Shown one piece after another: positions 8,515 through 17,176 of a stretch of DNA of 64,000 bases (positions within the stretch are counted from its first letter, which is position 1; every line of letters starts with the position of its first letter). Below the pieces are notes generated by a model. That model was not told the DNA's origin and ran no database searches. It saw only the letters and a list, made by a program, of their open reading frames with translations. Position numbers and translations under genes: made by a program. The stretch is from Asticcacaulis tiandongensis (GTDB lineage Bacteria > Pseudomonadota > Alphaproteobacteria > Caulobacterales > Caulobacteraceae): NCBI RefSeq assembly GCF_006475605.1, contig NZ_SSBC01000020.1, positions 124,001 to 188,000 on the forward strand. The letters are read 5' to 3'.

Positions 8515-8904
8515 TTAAGACGCAGTGCGGGTGCAGGCGTCGTCCGTACCCCATGTGGCCATATCGCCATCCCGGTGCAGACGGTGATCACCGCCCGTAT
8601 AGAGATCGCCACGGTCGGAATCGACCTTGTTCAGGGTGACGGTCTGGTTGGTGGTGCCAAGGATGGTTACATCCGCCTTATCCATGCCATAGACGACCGA
8701 CAGGCGCGCACCGCTGGCGCATTCGTAGATATTGGGATCAGAGGTGGTGAGGTCTGCGGCGGCTGACGATACGGCGACAGCGGCTTCGCTGGCCAGATTT
8801 TCAGTGGCCGAGCCGATCTGGTTGAGGTTTTCTTCGGTTTCGGGGTTATTACAGGCCACAAGCAAGCCGCCCATAAAGCCGACCGCGATAATTTGACGTA
8901 TCAT
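8515..8904 (-). CDS. MliC-like lipoprotein (C-type lysozyme inhibitor fold)
   Basis: 129 residues with a lipoprotein signal, GGLLVAC (lipobox cysteine 18), then an alanine/serine-rich linker (about 25-55) and a C-terminal domain beginning YECASGARLSVVY and ending with DMATWGTDDAC. This Y-x-C...W-x-x-x-x-x-C pattern resembles MliC/PliC periplasmic lysozyme inhibitors, which protect the cell wall. Convergent with the unknown tandem pair and 22 bases from its end. Family call is moderate because the domain is short. Confidence 0.65.
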   Translation of the reverse strand: MIRQIIAVGFMGGLLVACNNPETEENLNQIGSATENLASEAAVAVSSAAADLTTSDPNIYECASGARLSVVYGMDKADVTILGTTNQTVTLNKVDSDRGDLYTGGDHRLHRDGDMATWGTDDACTRTAS

Positions 8905-8993
8905 TATATCCTCCTGAACATTCCTGTAAGCGAGGGCTTAGGCGTATCAGGGCTTTTATAAGAAAACGATTGCCGGTAACGGGCTGCGTGATC

Positions 8994-9022
8994 AAAAAAG
9001 GGGCAGGTTTTGCACCTGCCCC
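8994..9022 (-). terminator. Rho-independent terminator after the prolyl oligopeptidase gene
   Basis: GGGGCAGGT (9000-9008) pairs perfectly with ACCTGCCCC (9014-9022) around a five-base loop. On the minus strand it is followed by six Ts (8999-8994), directly after the oligopeptidase stop. Confidence 0.85.
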
Positions 9023-9029
9023 TTAGGTA

Positions 9030-11204
9030 TTAATCCATTAGCTTCTGCATCAGATAGGTGTATTCCAGCGCATGACGCTTGGCGGTTTCCTTAAGGTTAG
9101 CGGCGGCGGAGTGGCCGCCATCAATGTTCTCGTAATAGAGATAGGGCAGGCCCATATCCTCAAGCAGGGCAGCCATTTTGCGGGCGTGGCCGGGGTGAAC
9201 GCGGTCATCCTTGGTTGAGGTAACAAAGAACGGTTCCGGATAGGCGACGCCGTCTTTCAGGTTATGATAAGGCGAGATGCTCTTAAGGAACGCGCCTTCG
9301 GTGGCGTCATCCGGACGGCCATATTCGCCCTGCCATGAGGCACCGGCCAGCAGGGTATGGAAGCGGAGCATATCGAGCAGCGGCACCTGAATGACCACGG
9401 CATTCCACAACTCAGGGCGCTGGGTCAGTTGCACGCCCATCAGCAGGCCACCATTCGAGCCACCCATAATGCCTAAACGGCGCGGTGAGGTGATCTTTCT
9501 GGCGATGATGTCTTCTGCTACGGCCTGAAAATCATCAAAAATCAGCTGGCGGTTGGTTTTTAGGCCAGCCTCATGCCATTTGGGGCCGAATTCACCGCCG
9601 CCGCGGATATTGGCCAGTACGTAGGCCCCACCCTTTTCCAGCCAGAGTTTGCCTAGGCCCCCGGAATAGGAGGGTTTCAGCGAAATCTCAAACCCGCCAT
9701 AGGCATAAAGCAGGGTGGGTGTTGAACCATCAAGCTTTGCGTCTTTGCGCATCACGACGAAATAAGGGATTTTTGTACCGTCTTTTGAGGTTGCCCAGTG
9801 CTGTTCGACCTTGAGGCCGGCGGGGTCAAAACGGGCCGGGCTGGCCTTGACCTCATGGGCCTCAAGGCTCACGGCATCGGCACGGTACAGGGTTGAAGGT
9901 TGCAGATAGCCGGTTGACCAGGCAAGGACCGCGTCGCTTTCGTCATCGGCAGACCCAATGCTTAAGGATGAGTTTTCCGGCAGGGCGATGGTGTGTTGCG
10001 TCCACTGACCGTTGTTGAAATCAACGCTGACGATCTTGCCGGTTACGTTGGATAATACCGACAGAATGACGCGGTTTTGCGTCAGGGTCAGGCTTTCGAC
10101 GCTTTCGTGGTCGGAAGGCGCAAAGACCACTGTGGGTTCAATCTGTTCGGGATATTTGAGGGCGGCAAACAGATCAAGCGCAATGACGGCGCCTTCGGGA
10201 TAGACTATGCCTTTGGTGCTTTTAAATTCGTCCTTGAGGCTGAATATCGCCTGTCCCTTATGATAGGCGCTGAGTTCAGTGGTGAGGGGCAGGGGCAGTC
10301 TGACCTCGCGGCCCTCATGGAACCATGTGGTTTCGACCTCAAAGAACGACGGGCGGCGATCCGCAAAATCAATGACATAGTTGCCGTCGATATCCCGAAG
10401 CACGGTGCGGTAGGCGATCATGTCGGTCGCTTCGCCGCGATGAATTTCAACGGCCTCCTCAAGCTTTTGCCCGCGCTTAAGCGCCTTGGTGACATAGGCG
10501 TAGCCTGAGGGGGTAACTTCACCCGGCACCCATTCACGTGCGACATAAAGCGTATCGGCATCTTTCCATGTCACCACCTGCTTGCCTTCGGGAAGTTCAA
10601 AACCGCCTTCGACGAAGGTTTTGGTTGTCAGATCATATTCACGTACGGTGATGGCGTCCTTGCCGCCATCGGACAGATTGATCAGACACAGGGTATTTTC
10701 CGGCGGCAGGCAGTCCGAGCCTTTGTAAACCCAGTTCTTGTCTTCAGCCTTGGCCAGCGCATCGAAATCGAGCAGGGTTTCCCATTCAGGGCTGTCGCTG
10801 ACATAGGAGGCCCAGGTCGTGCGCCGCCAGATACCGCGCACATGGTCCTTGTCCTGCCAGAAATTGTCGATCTTGCCGCCCTTGGCAAACGAAGGCGCAG
10901 GGATGCGGTCTGTGGCCTCAACGATTTTCAGCATCTCGGCTTCGTTTTCGGCAAAGCGCGGATCGGTGCGCAAATGATTCAGGCTGCGTTCATTGCGCGC
11001 ACGCACCCAATCGAGCGCCGCTTCGCTTTCAACCTCTTCAAGGAACTGACGCGGATCGGGTGTGTCGGCGGTTGCGGTGTGCGGGTTATGGATAGCGGGT
11101 TTAGCGGTTGTCATCTGAGCCTTACTGGTGAGGGGAAACGCCATGGCCAGACAGGCAATGCTCAGGCTGGCGAGCTTGGAGCGCAGGGGGCGGTTTCCGG
11201 TCAT
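9030..11204 (-). CDS. Prolyl oligopeptidase family serine peptidase (S9A), exported
   Basis: 724 residues, the usual size. An N-terminal signal peptide (LSIACLAMAFPLTSKAQ) is followed by a propeller domain (about 80-440) and a C-terminal alpha/beta-hydrolase domain. The nucleophile is Ser583 in GGSNGG, the acid is in TKDDRVHPGH (Asp666/667) and the base is His698 in DGGHS. Family members cut short peptides after proline. Being exported, it probably acts in the periplasm on imported peptides. It stands alone, with its own terminator. Confidence 0.92.
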   Translation of the reverse strand: MTGNRPLRSKLASLSIACLAMAFPLTSKAQMTTAKPAIHNPHTATADTPDPRQFLEEVESEAALDWVRARNERSLNHLRTDPRFAENEAEMLKIVEATDRIPAPSFAKGGKIDNFWQDKDHVRGIWRRTTWASYVSDSPEWETLLDFDALAKAEDKNWVYKGSDCLPPENTLCLINLSDGGKDAITVREYDLTTKTFVEGGFELPEGKQVVTWKDADTLYVAREWVPGEVTPSGYAYVTKALKRGQKLEEAVEIHRGEATDMIAYRTVLRDIDGNYVIDFADRRPSFFEVETTWFHEGREVRLPLPLTTELSAYHKGQAIFSLKDEFKSTKGIVYPEGAVIALDLFAALKYPEQIEPTVVFAPSDHESVESLTLTQNRVILSVLSNVTGKIVSVDFNNGQWTQHTIALPENSSLSIGSADDESDAVLAWSTGYLQPSTLYRADAVSLEAHEVKASPARFDPAGLKVEQHWATSKDGTKIPYFVVMRKDAKLDGSTPTLLYAYGGFEISLKPSYSGGLGKLWLEKGGAYVLANIRGGGEFGPKWHEAGLKTNRQLIFDDFQAVAEDIIARKITSPRRLGIMGGSNGGLLMGVQLTQRPELWNAVVIQVPLLDMLRFHTLLAGASWQGEYGRPDDATEGAFLKSISPYHNLKDGVAYPEPFFVTSTKDDRVHPGHARKMAALLEDMGLPYLYYENIDGGHSAAANLKETAKRHALEYTYLMQKLMD

Positions 11205-11352
11205 GAGGTCTGATCCTGTGCAGGAATGAGCGGGCAGCTAACACTGTCAAAGGGCGGGGGTGCAACCGGAAAAGTGAGTGTGTGGCAATAAATGACTTTA
11301 CAAAATAAAGTTCTTTTTGTAGTTGGATGTGTGTGAACTTCCCTGTTCGCTT

Positions 11353-11393
11353 CCCGCCTATGTCATCGACCGTTACGAGGTGACACAGGCGGG
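11353..11393. promoter_or_regulatory. Imperfect palindrome before a membrane protein/regulator pair
   Basis: CCCGCCTATGTCA (11353-11365) pairs with TGACACAGGCGGG (11381-11393), 12 of 13 positions, around a 15-base spacer, ending 30 bases before the next start. It could be a wide operator for the winged-helix regulator encoded downstream or a leader hairpin. Confidence 0.35.
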
Positions 11394-11423
11394 GTCATCC
11401 ATTTCTGCCACGAGGGGGCAAAC

Positions 11424-12035
11424 ATGTCCGAAGCACTGAAAAACGATATAGCCTATATGAAGGCGCTGGCCGAAGACGGTGGCCGTCAGCCGATACGCGG
11501 GGGCGGTGCTCTGTTCTGGGCGGGTCTGTGCTTCGGGGCCGCAAGCCTTGTGCACTATGGATTTATTACGGGGCTGCTGCCCATGCCGACGCCGTGGATT
11601 ATCAGCGCAAGCTGGCTGGGTGCAGGTGCGATATATGCGCTTCTGTCGATTGTCAGTATCAGGGCGTCCATTGCCCGTTATGGCTCAGGCGGAGCCATGA
11701 ACCGCCTGTTTGGTGCGGTGTGGTCAATGACCGGCGTGAGCATATTTATCATCGCCATGTGTTTGTTGCTGGCTGGTAACCGGTTGGGCCATACCGATAT
11801 TCTGATTGCCGGGCTGGCACCGACTATTCTGGTTCTTTATGGGGTGGCCTGGTGGGTGAGCGCCGTCATTTCGGGGCAAAACTGGCTGAAATGGGTCTGT
11901 TTTGGCACCTTTGGCGGTGCCATTCTGACGGCCCTGACCGCCAATGAGCCTGAGCAGTTTCTGGTCTATGCCCTGTGCCTGATCCTGTTTGCGACCCTGC
12001 CGGGCCTTAAGCTGATGTCGGCGGAGCGGGGGTAG
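11424..12035 (+). CDS. Integral membrane protein of unknown function
   Basis: 203 residues with a soluble N-terminus of about 25 residues (SEALKNDIAYMKALAEDG) and six predicted membrane helices (about 27-50, 57-80, 95-117, 127-147, 153-170, 174-192). A GAGGGGG ribosome site precedes the ATG. The following gene, three bases on, encodes a small winged-helix regulator, a common arrangement for a regulator and the membrane protein it controls. No transporter motif is recognised. Confidence 0.75.
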   Translation: MSEALKNDIAYMKALAEDGGRQPIRGGGALFWAGLCFGAASLVHYGFITGLLPMPTPWIISASWLGAGAIYALLSIVSIRASIARYGSGGAMNRLFGAVWSMTGVSIFIIAMCLLLAGNRLGHTDILIAGLAPTILVLYGVAWWVSAVISGQNWLKWVCFGTFGGAILTALTANEPEQFLVYALCLILFATLPGLKLMSAERG

Positions 12036-12038
12036 ATC

Positions 12039-12341
12039 GTGGCAGATGATTTTAATCTTGAGGCTATAGATGATGTTATTCATGGTCGGTTGCGTCTGGG
12101 GGTCATGGCCTATCTGTCGACGGCCGGATCGGCGGATTTTACCCGCCTCAAGCAAAAGACAGGTGCCACGGACGGCAATCTTTCGGTGCAACTGCGTAAG
12201 CTGGAGGAGGCCGGATATGTGGCCATCGACAAGAGCTTTGTCGGCAAGAAGCCTCTGACGACGATCACCCTGACCGAGACCGGTCGTGCCGCCTTCGTAA
12301 GCTATCTTGAGGCCATGCGCCGCCTGATTGATACGGTTTAG
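12039..12341 (+). CDS. Winged-helix transcriptional regulator (MarR/ArsR-like, HTH_34 type)
   Basis: 100 residues with a single winged helix: LRLGVMAYLSTAGSADFTRLK, recognition helix TDGNLSVQLRKLEEAGYV (about 46-63), wing KKPLTTITLTETG. It resembles the small stand-alone regulators of Pfam family HTH_34. GTG start at 12039, three bases after the membrane protein stop, so the two are co-transcribed. It probably regulates its own operon; the palindrome at 11353-11393 is a candidate site. Confidence 0.82.
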   Translation: MADDFNLEAIDDVIHGRLRLGVMAYLSTAGSADFTRLKQKTGATDGNLSVQLRKLEEAGYVAIDKSFVGKKPLTTITLTETGRAAFVSYLEAMRRLIDTV

Positions 12342-12356
12342 CAAAAGCGTTACACT

Positions 12357-12384
12357 GCCCCTCAGGCACTGAGGGGGCTTTTAT
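12357..12384 (+). terminator. Rho-independent terminator overlapping the next gene's ribosome site
   Basis: GCCCCTCAG (12357-12365) pairs with CTGAGGGG(G)GC (12369-12378), followed by TTTTATT. It ends the membrane protein/regulator operon. Its G-rich right arm is also the only Shine-Dalgarno-like sequence before the ATG at 12386. Confidence 0.7.
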
Positions 12385-12385
12385 T

Positions 12386-12676
12386 ATGTCAGTCAGAACA
12401 GTCAGATGGGGCTTGATGGCCATGGCGGGAGTGGTCTTACTGAGCGCCTGTGCGACGCAGGCAGGCTATGTGTCGCCGCCTTCGGTGCCGGGGTTCTGGA
12501 TGGGGCTGGTGCACGGGGCCATTGCGCCCTTTTCGCTCATCGGCCACCTGTTTAATCCCGAAGTGCGCATCTATGCTGTGCCCAATAGCGGCGGCTGGTA
12601 CGACTTCGGGTTTCTGATTGGCCTGTCAGTGGTCTGGGGCGGTGGTGGTGCCGGTGCGGCTTCAAGCCGGAGGTAG
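12386..12676 (+). CDS. Small putative lipoprotein, unknown function
   Basis: 96 residues. The N-terminal signal ends in the lipobox LLSAC (cysteine about 22). A stretch rich in glycine, phenylalanine and tryptophan follows, with a second hydrophobic segment (GFLIGLSVVWGGGG), so it may be held close to the membrane. Similar small lipoproteins of this kind are usually annotated as hypothetical. Its last 15 bases overlap the convergent SRPBCC gene. Confidence 0.6.
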   Translation: MSVRTVRWGLMAMAGVVLLSACATQAGYVSPPSVPGFWMGLVHGAIAPFSLIGHLFNPEVRIYAVPNSGGWYDFGFLIGLSVVWGGGGAGAASSRR

Positions 12677-13255
12677 CGGCAGGCTTAGCAGCTTGTCGTC
12701 GGGAATCTGCTGGTAATGGGCTTCGATGGCGGCGTGGGTCGTCCAGAACGGACGGGGCGGACGGTTATTAGCCACGTCTTCAAAAATGCCCAGATGTGAA
12801 TGCCACCCGCCGAGATAATCGATAATCAGGTCACGGCGAATACGCGGATTGGTCTGGGTCAGGCGCAATAAGACCTTATCGTCCTGAGGGGTCAGGGTAA
12901 TGGTGACCGTGGCGATCTCATCTTCTGAGGCTTCGTCGCCTTCGGGCCAGGTGAAGGAAACCTGATGCGGGGCGTCGATGCTCAGGAGTTTGACATCGAA
13001 ACTGACCGGCTCACGCATGACGCTGAACCGCTCAGGGGCCACTTCGCCGGAAAGCTGTGTGTGGTTGAAGGTCATGGTGAAGTACTGACCGGCCTGAGAG
13101 GGGATGTTGCCGCTGCTGAACCATCTGGCGCGTTTATCGCCATCGACAATATAGGCCCAGACCTTTTCCAGCGGGCCGGGCAGAAGGCGCTCAAACACCA
13201 GCATGCCGTTTTCATATACTTTCCCGTAGTCTGTGTTTTGGGATTTATCGGTCAT
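12662..13255 (-). CDS. SRPBCC/AHSA1 domain protein
   Basis: 197 residues with the START-like AHSA1 fold: LLPGPLEKVWAYIVDGDKRARWF near the N-terminus, VSFTWPEGDE in the middle and a C-terminal GGWHSHLGIFEDVANN motif, the usual end helix. ATG at 13255 is chosen because it overlaps the stop region of the ArsR-type gene; a longer frame starting at 13399 would overlap that gene by 150 bases. The pairing of an ArsR regulator with an AHSA1 protein is a common two-gene module; the ligand is unknown. Confidence 0.85.
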   Translation of the reverse strand: MTDKSQNTDYGKVYENGMLVFERLLPGPLEKVWAYIVDGDKRARWFSSGNIPSQAGQYFTMTFNHTQLSGEVAPERFSVMREPVSFDVKLLSIDAPHQVSFTWPEGDEASEDEIATVTITLTPQDDKVLLRLTQTNPRIRRDLIIDYLGGWHSHLGIFEDVANNRPPRPFWTTHAAIEAHYQQIPDDKLLSLPLPPA

Positions 13256-13577
13256 CGTCCGGTGTCTCCGTAAGAAGGGTTTCAAGGTTGTCCAGCGCCT
13301 GTGCCCAGTGGCGACGGGTGCGGGTAATCCACTCTGACATGTCGTCAAATCCGGCCTGATTAAGCCGGTAGATACGTTGCTGTCCCCTGACTTCGACACT
13401 GACCAGTTGTGCAGCCTTGAGGATTTTCAGGTGCTGGGAAATGGCGGGCTTTGAGAGGGTGAATTGCGCGGCAATATCGCTGGCGGGCATGTGGGCGGTC
13501 TGCGCCAGATGCTCAAGGATGCGCCGTCGCGTCGGGTCGGAAAGGGCGGTGAAGCTGTCGGGGTCGGATGAAGTCAT
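13245..13577 (-). CDS. ArsR-family transcriptional regulator
   Basis: 110 residues, one winged helix-turn-helix: ALSDPTRRRILEHLAQ (residues 11-26), recognition helix KPAISQHLKILKAAQLV (about 43-59), then the wing QQRIYRLN. It lacks the metal-binding CVCD motif, so it is not a metal sensor of the classical type. It leads the AHSA1 operon with an 11-base overlap. CTTAATTAAG at 13598-13607, just upstream, is a candidate autoregulatory site. Confidence 0.88.
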   Translation of the reverse strand: MTSSDPDSFTALSDPTRRRILEHLAQTAHMPASDIAAQFTLSKPAISQHLKILKAAQLVSVEVRGQQRIYRLNQAGFDDMSEWITRTRRHWAQALDNLETLLTETPDDDR

Positions 13578-13597
13578 ATGTAATAATTAACCATCTA

Positions 13598-13607
13598 CTT
13601 AATTAAG
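13598..13607. promoter_or_regulatory. Candidate ArsR operator
   Basis: The perfect ten-base palindrome CTTAATTAAG lies 20 bases upstream of the ArsR start, within an AT-rich promoter-like stretch. It is assigned by position only. Confidence 0.3.
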
Positions 13608-13688
13608 TCAATTATAAAATATACTCACATTGACAGGGGCGGCAAAACGGCGTTCTGTGGCGCGCATAAATATAAATCGGAGAGGAAA

Positions 13689-14522
13689 ATGAGCGCGATG
13701 TGTTCACGGAGAGGTATGCTGAAAGGGGTGATGGGGCTGGGGCTTATGGCGTCGTTTGCACCAATGTCCTTAAGGGCCGGTACCGTCCCGTTCCCGCATA
13801 TCGGGGCGCAGGTCTATACGGTGCGTGAAGCCTATGCGGCCGACCCTCTGGGGACACTCAAACGCCTTAAGGCCATCGGCTATGACGAAGTGGAACTCAC
13901 TGGGCTTGGGGGGATTGCCCCGAAGGTATTGCGTCAGGCCGTGTCAGATATGGGGCTTAAGGTGCCGTCGATGCATATCGGTCTGCATGACTGGCGCGAC
14001 CGGCCTGAGGCGGCGCTTGATGAGGCGGCAGAGTTGGGCGTCCGTTATGTCGTTCTGGCCTGGGTCGAGGAGGCTGATCGTGGTGACTGGAAGGCGCTGT
14101 CCGATGCCATGAACCCGTGGGGCGAACTGGCTAAGGCGCGGGGGCTGCGCTTTGCCTATCACAACCATGATTTCGAGTTTACCCAGAAGGTCGATAATGA
14201 GCCGGTTCTGCATACGATTCTGAACCGTACCTCTGCCGATCTGGTGACGCTTGAGTTCGATGTATACTGGTCGGCCTTTGCCGGATATGATCCGCTCTAT
14301 GTGATGACACATCATGGGGATCGTATCGAGTTGCTGCACCTCAAGGACATGGCGGCAGATAAGAAAATGGCCGATGTTGGGGCGGGGACGCTTGATTTTC
14401 CGGCTATCCTGAAACAGGCAAAGGCCTCAGGGGTGAAGCATGTCTTTGTCGAGCGCGATGATGCGTCGGACCCGTTCGCAACGGTTGAGAGCACATTGCG
14501 TTATTTGCGCACAGTGGTTTAG
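13689..14522 (+). CDS. Exported sugar phosphate isomerase/epimerase-like TIM-barrel protein
   Basis: 277 residues. SRRGMLKGVMGLGLMASFAP at 6-25 is a twin-arginine signal, so it is probably exported folded. The rest is the AP-endonuclease-2/xylose-isomerase-like barrel: VYTVREAYAADPLGTLKRLKAIGYDEVEL, YHNHDFEF (about 157-164), LEFDVYW and VFVERDDA, which carry the typical histidine and acidic metal ligands. Related proteins isomerise or epimerise sugars and inositols; the substrate is unknown. It is monocistronic, preceded by GGAGAGG. Confidence 0.82.
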   Translation: MSAMCSRRGMLKGVMGLGLMASFAPMSLRAGTVPFPHIGAQVYTVREAYAADPLGTLKRLKAIGYDEVELTGLGGIAPKVLRQAVSDMGLKVPSMHIGLHDWRDRPEAALDEAAELGVRYVVLAWVEEADRGDWKALSDAMNPWGELAKARGLRFAYHNHDFEFTQKVDNEPVLHTILNRTSADLVTLEFDVYWSAFAGYDPLYVMTHHGDRIELLHLKDMAADKKMADVGAGTLDFPAILKQAKASGVKHVFVERDDASDPFATVESTLRYLRTVV

Positions 14523-14579
14523 GCCGCTATAGTGAGGGGGCAACAGAAGATATGGGGGCGGTAGGAAACAGGAGCCGCT

Positions 14580-14900
14580 ATGTCATTTGCTACAGACCCT
14601 ATTCGCCTTACCGAGGATCAGATCAGGGGCTTAAGCGAAACCCTGCCCCTCTGGCAGGTAAGCCACGATCACCTGACGATTACGCGAGAATTTAAGTTCC
14701 GCGATTTCATGAGCGCCTTTGATTTCATGACCGAGGTGGCCGCCGTCGCCGAGGTCGCGGATCATCATCCCGATTGGTCAAACAGCTACAACAAAGTCAG
14801 TATCAGTCTGACAACCCATTCTTTGGGCGGCTTATCCGACAGGGATGTACGTCTGGCCGAAGCGGCGGATATGGCGGCGGTCACCCATAAAGGCCGATAG
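14580..14900 (+). CDS. phhB: 4a-hydroxytetrahydrobiopterin dehydratase (pterin carbinolamine dehydratase)
   Basis: 106 residues, the family size. It dehydrates 4a-hydroxytetrahydrobiopterin formed by aromatic amino acid hydroxylases, and in some bacteria acts on molybdopterin-related pterins. The active-site block EVADHHPDWSNSYNKVSISLTTHSLGGLS (about 59-87) has the conserved His-His-Pro and distal histidine. A clear AGGAG precedes the ATG. No phenylalanine hydroxylase gene is nearby. It ends four bases from the convergent nadE. Confidence 0.92.
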   Translation: MSFATDPIRLTEDQIRGLSETLPLWQVSHDHLTITREFKFRDFMSAFDFMTEVAAVAEVADHHPDWSNSYNKVSISLTTHSLGGLSDRDVRLAEAADMAAVTHKGR

Positions 14901-14904
14901 CCTC

Positions 14905-16950
14905 TTAATCGGGTACATTGGCCCGCAATTCCTCAAGCCAGACGGTGGCTGTGCTGTCCGACGGGGCGCGCCAGTCGCCGCGCGGCGACAAGGCCCCGCC
15001 GGAGATCAGCTTGGGCCCATTGGGCACAGCCGAGCGTTTGAACTGAGAAATGGTGAAGAAGCGGAACAGGAAGACTTCGAGCCATTTTTTGATTTCCGCC
15101 AGATCATAGGCGCGGCGTTTGGCTGCGGGGTAATCGGGTGGCCAATGTCCGGTTTCGGCGTCCTTCCAGGCCTGATACTGCAAAAAGGCGATCTTGGACG
15201 GTTTCAGGCCGTAACGGGTCAGGTAATAGAGCGTAAAGTCCTGAAGGTCATAGGGGCCGACCTTGTCTTCGGTGCGCTGAACCTCTTCGCCGGTCACAGG
15301 TACTAGTTCCGGTGAGATTTCGCGCTCAAGCACCGAGCGCAATATGCGTGAGGTCTTTGGGTCGAATTCGGTTTTCGCCGCCCAGCGGATCAGGTGCTGG
15401 ATCAGGGTCTTGGGCGCGCCGCCATTGACATTGTAATGGCTCATATGGTCGCCGACGCCATAGGTACACCAGCCGAGCGCCAGTTCCGACAGATCACCTG
15501 TGCCGACAACAAAGCCCTTGTGTTCGCCCGCCAGACGGAACAGGAAATCGGTTCTCAGGCCCGCCTGCACATTTTCAAAACTGACGTCATAGACGGCTTC
15601 GCCGCGCGAATAGGGGTGGCCAATATCCATCAGCATACGCTTGGCGGCCGGACGGATATCGAGTTCGTGTGCCGAAACGCCCAGCGCCTTCATCAGCTTA
15701 TGGGCATCGGATTTCGAGCCGGAAGTAGTGCCAAAACCCGGCATGGTATAGGCCTTGATGGCCTCACGCGGCTTGCCCAGACGGTCAAAAGCCTTGACGG
15801 CGACGATAAGGGCGTGGGTCGAGTCAAGCCCGCCCGACACGCCGATCACTACGCTTTGCGAGCGGGTGTGCTCAAGGCGCTGCATAAGGCCATGCACCTG
15901 AATATTGAAGGCCTCATAGCAGTCTTCGTCAAGACGCGAGCGGTCGGCGGGCACATAGGGGTGACGGGCCACGCTGCGGTAAAAGTCAGTCAGATCATGG
16001 GCTTGCCAGTCGAAGTTAATACGCCGTGCTGATCTGGCCTCAAGGCGTGCCGCGTCGGCAAAGGTGCCGTTTTTCAGGCGATCCAGCGCGATGCGTTCGG
16101 CATCAATATCGCCATAGATCAGGCTGTCGGCGGTGAAGCGTTCGCCTTCGGTAATCAGGTTGCCCAGTTCGTGAATCAATGATTGACCGTCCCACGCCAG
16201 ATCGGTTGTGGATTCGCCCAGGCCTGCGGCAGAATAGGCATAGGCGCACATCAGGCGCTCTGAGGTGGCCGCACATAAGGCCTTGCGGGCGCGGGATTTT
16301 CCAACCACGACCGGAGAGGCTGACAGGTTGAGCAGGATGTGTGCGCCATTGAGCGCCAGTTGGGTTGATGGTGTGACCGGAGACCAGACATCCTCACAGA
16401 TTTCCACGCCAAAGGTGAAGTCAGAAAGTCCGTTGGCGCTAAAAATCAGGTCGGTGCCGACGGGTACGGTTTCACCATCCAGATTGATTTCCGTGATCCG
16501 CAGATCAGCGCCTGAGGCAAAATAGCGCTTCTCGTAATATTCGCGGTAATTGGGCAGATAGATTTTCGGTACAATCCCAAGGCAGCGCCCGCCCTTGATG
16601 ATGGCGGCGACATTATACAGGCTGGGACCAAGGCGCATCGGCAGGCCGAGCACCACCACACTGCGCCAGTCTTTTGAGGCGTCGATAAGGGCCTTCAGGG
16701 CGGATTGGGCGCTCTCAAGCACGGCCTGCTGGCTGAACAGATCATCGAGCGCATAGCCGGTCAGAGACAATTCGGGAAACAGCACCAGATCGCTACCAGC
16801 GGCATTGGCCTCAAGCGAAAGGGTGAGGTGGCGCTCCAGATTGGCCTGAGGATCACTAAGCCTGACCTTGGGTGTGGCGCAGGCCACTCTTACAAATCCG
16901 TGTGAAGCCGGTGAGGAGAAAGTTTTCGGATTTTTTCCGGTTTCGGACAT
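14905..16950 (-). CDS. nadE: Glutamine-dependent NAD+ synthetase
   Basis: 681 residues, the two-domain form. It converts nicotinic acid adenine dinucleotide to NAD+ using ammonia made from glutamine. The N-terminal nitrilase-type glutaminase domain has the triad E60 ([10 protein letters not shown]), K129 (PKIYLPN) and C185 (EICEDVW). The C-terminal synthetase domain has the ATP pyrophosphatase loop SGGLDST at about 370. Complete and cytoplasmic. The 226-base gap upstream holds the divergent ilvA control region. Confidence 0.95.
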   Translation of the reverse strand: MSETGKNPKTFSSPASHGFVRVACATPKVRLSDPQANLERHLTLSLEANAAGSDLVLFPELSLTGYALDDLFSQQAVLESAQSALKALIDASKDWRSVVVLGLPMRLGPSLYNVAAIIKGGRCLGIVPKIYLPNYREYYEKRYFASGADLRITEINLDGETVPVGTDLIFSANGLSDFTFGVEICEDVWSPVTPSTQLALNGAHILLNLSASPVVVGKSRARKALCAATSERLMCAYAYSAAGLGESTTDLAWDGQSLIHELGNLITEGERFTADSLIYGDIDAERIALDRLKNGTFADAARLEARSARRINFDWQAHDLTDFYRSVARHPYVPADRSRLDEDCYEAFNIQVHGLMQRLEHTRSQSVVIGVSGGLDSTHALIVAVKAFDRLGKPREAIKAYTMPGFGTTSGSKSDAHKLMKALGVSAHELDIRPAAKRMLMDIGHPYSRGEAVYDVSFENVQAGLRTDFLFRLAGEHKGFVVGTGDLSELALGWCTYGVGDHMSHYNVNGGAPKTLIQHLIRWAAKTEFDPKTSRILRSVLEREISPELVPVTGEEVQRTEDKVGPYDLQDFTLYYLTRYGLKPSKIAFLQYQAWKDAETGHWPPDYPAAKRRAYDLAEIKKWLEVFLFRFFTISQFKRSAVPNGPKLISGGALSPRGDWRAPSDSTATVWLEELRANVPD

Positions 16951-17078
16951 TTTCTGCCAATCCTTGAATCAATTGCCCTGTTTATGCCGGTGTAATTGTA
17001 AAATGAATATGCAGAAAATCAGATTTGACGTAATAAATGACGGCAAGTGAGGTGTTGCACGTGAATTTTGTACAAAAC

Positions 17079-17125
17079 GTATCAAATGATACTTTATTCG
17101 TGCGGGCAGGTTTTCCTGCCTTTTT
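17079..17125 (+). terminator. Two hairpins, one terminator-like, with no gene upstream
   Basis: GTATC-aaat-GATAC (17079-17092) is followed by GGCAGG-tttt-CCTGCC (17105-17120) and five Ts (17121-17125) on the plus strand. No plus-strand gene precedes it, so it must end a short leader or small RNA, or act as an attenuator for ilvA, which starts 52 bases later. Confidence 0.5.
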
Positions 17126-17176
17126 GCATTTTAGCTTTGGGGCTTAAGCGCGCCTCTGTTAAGGAAGCGCCTTATT

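Noticed and set aside
13256-13399. Upstream extension of the SRPBCC gene
   Set aside because: The added 48 residues overlap the ArsR gene and do not belong to the domain; ATG 13255 fits the usual overlapping two-gene module.
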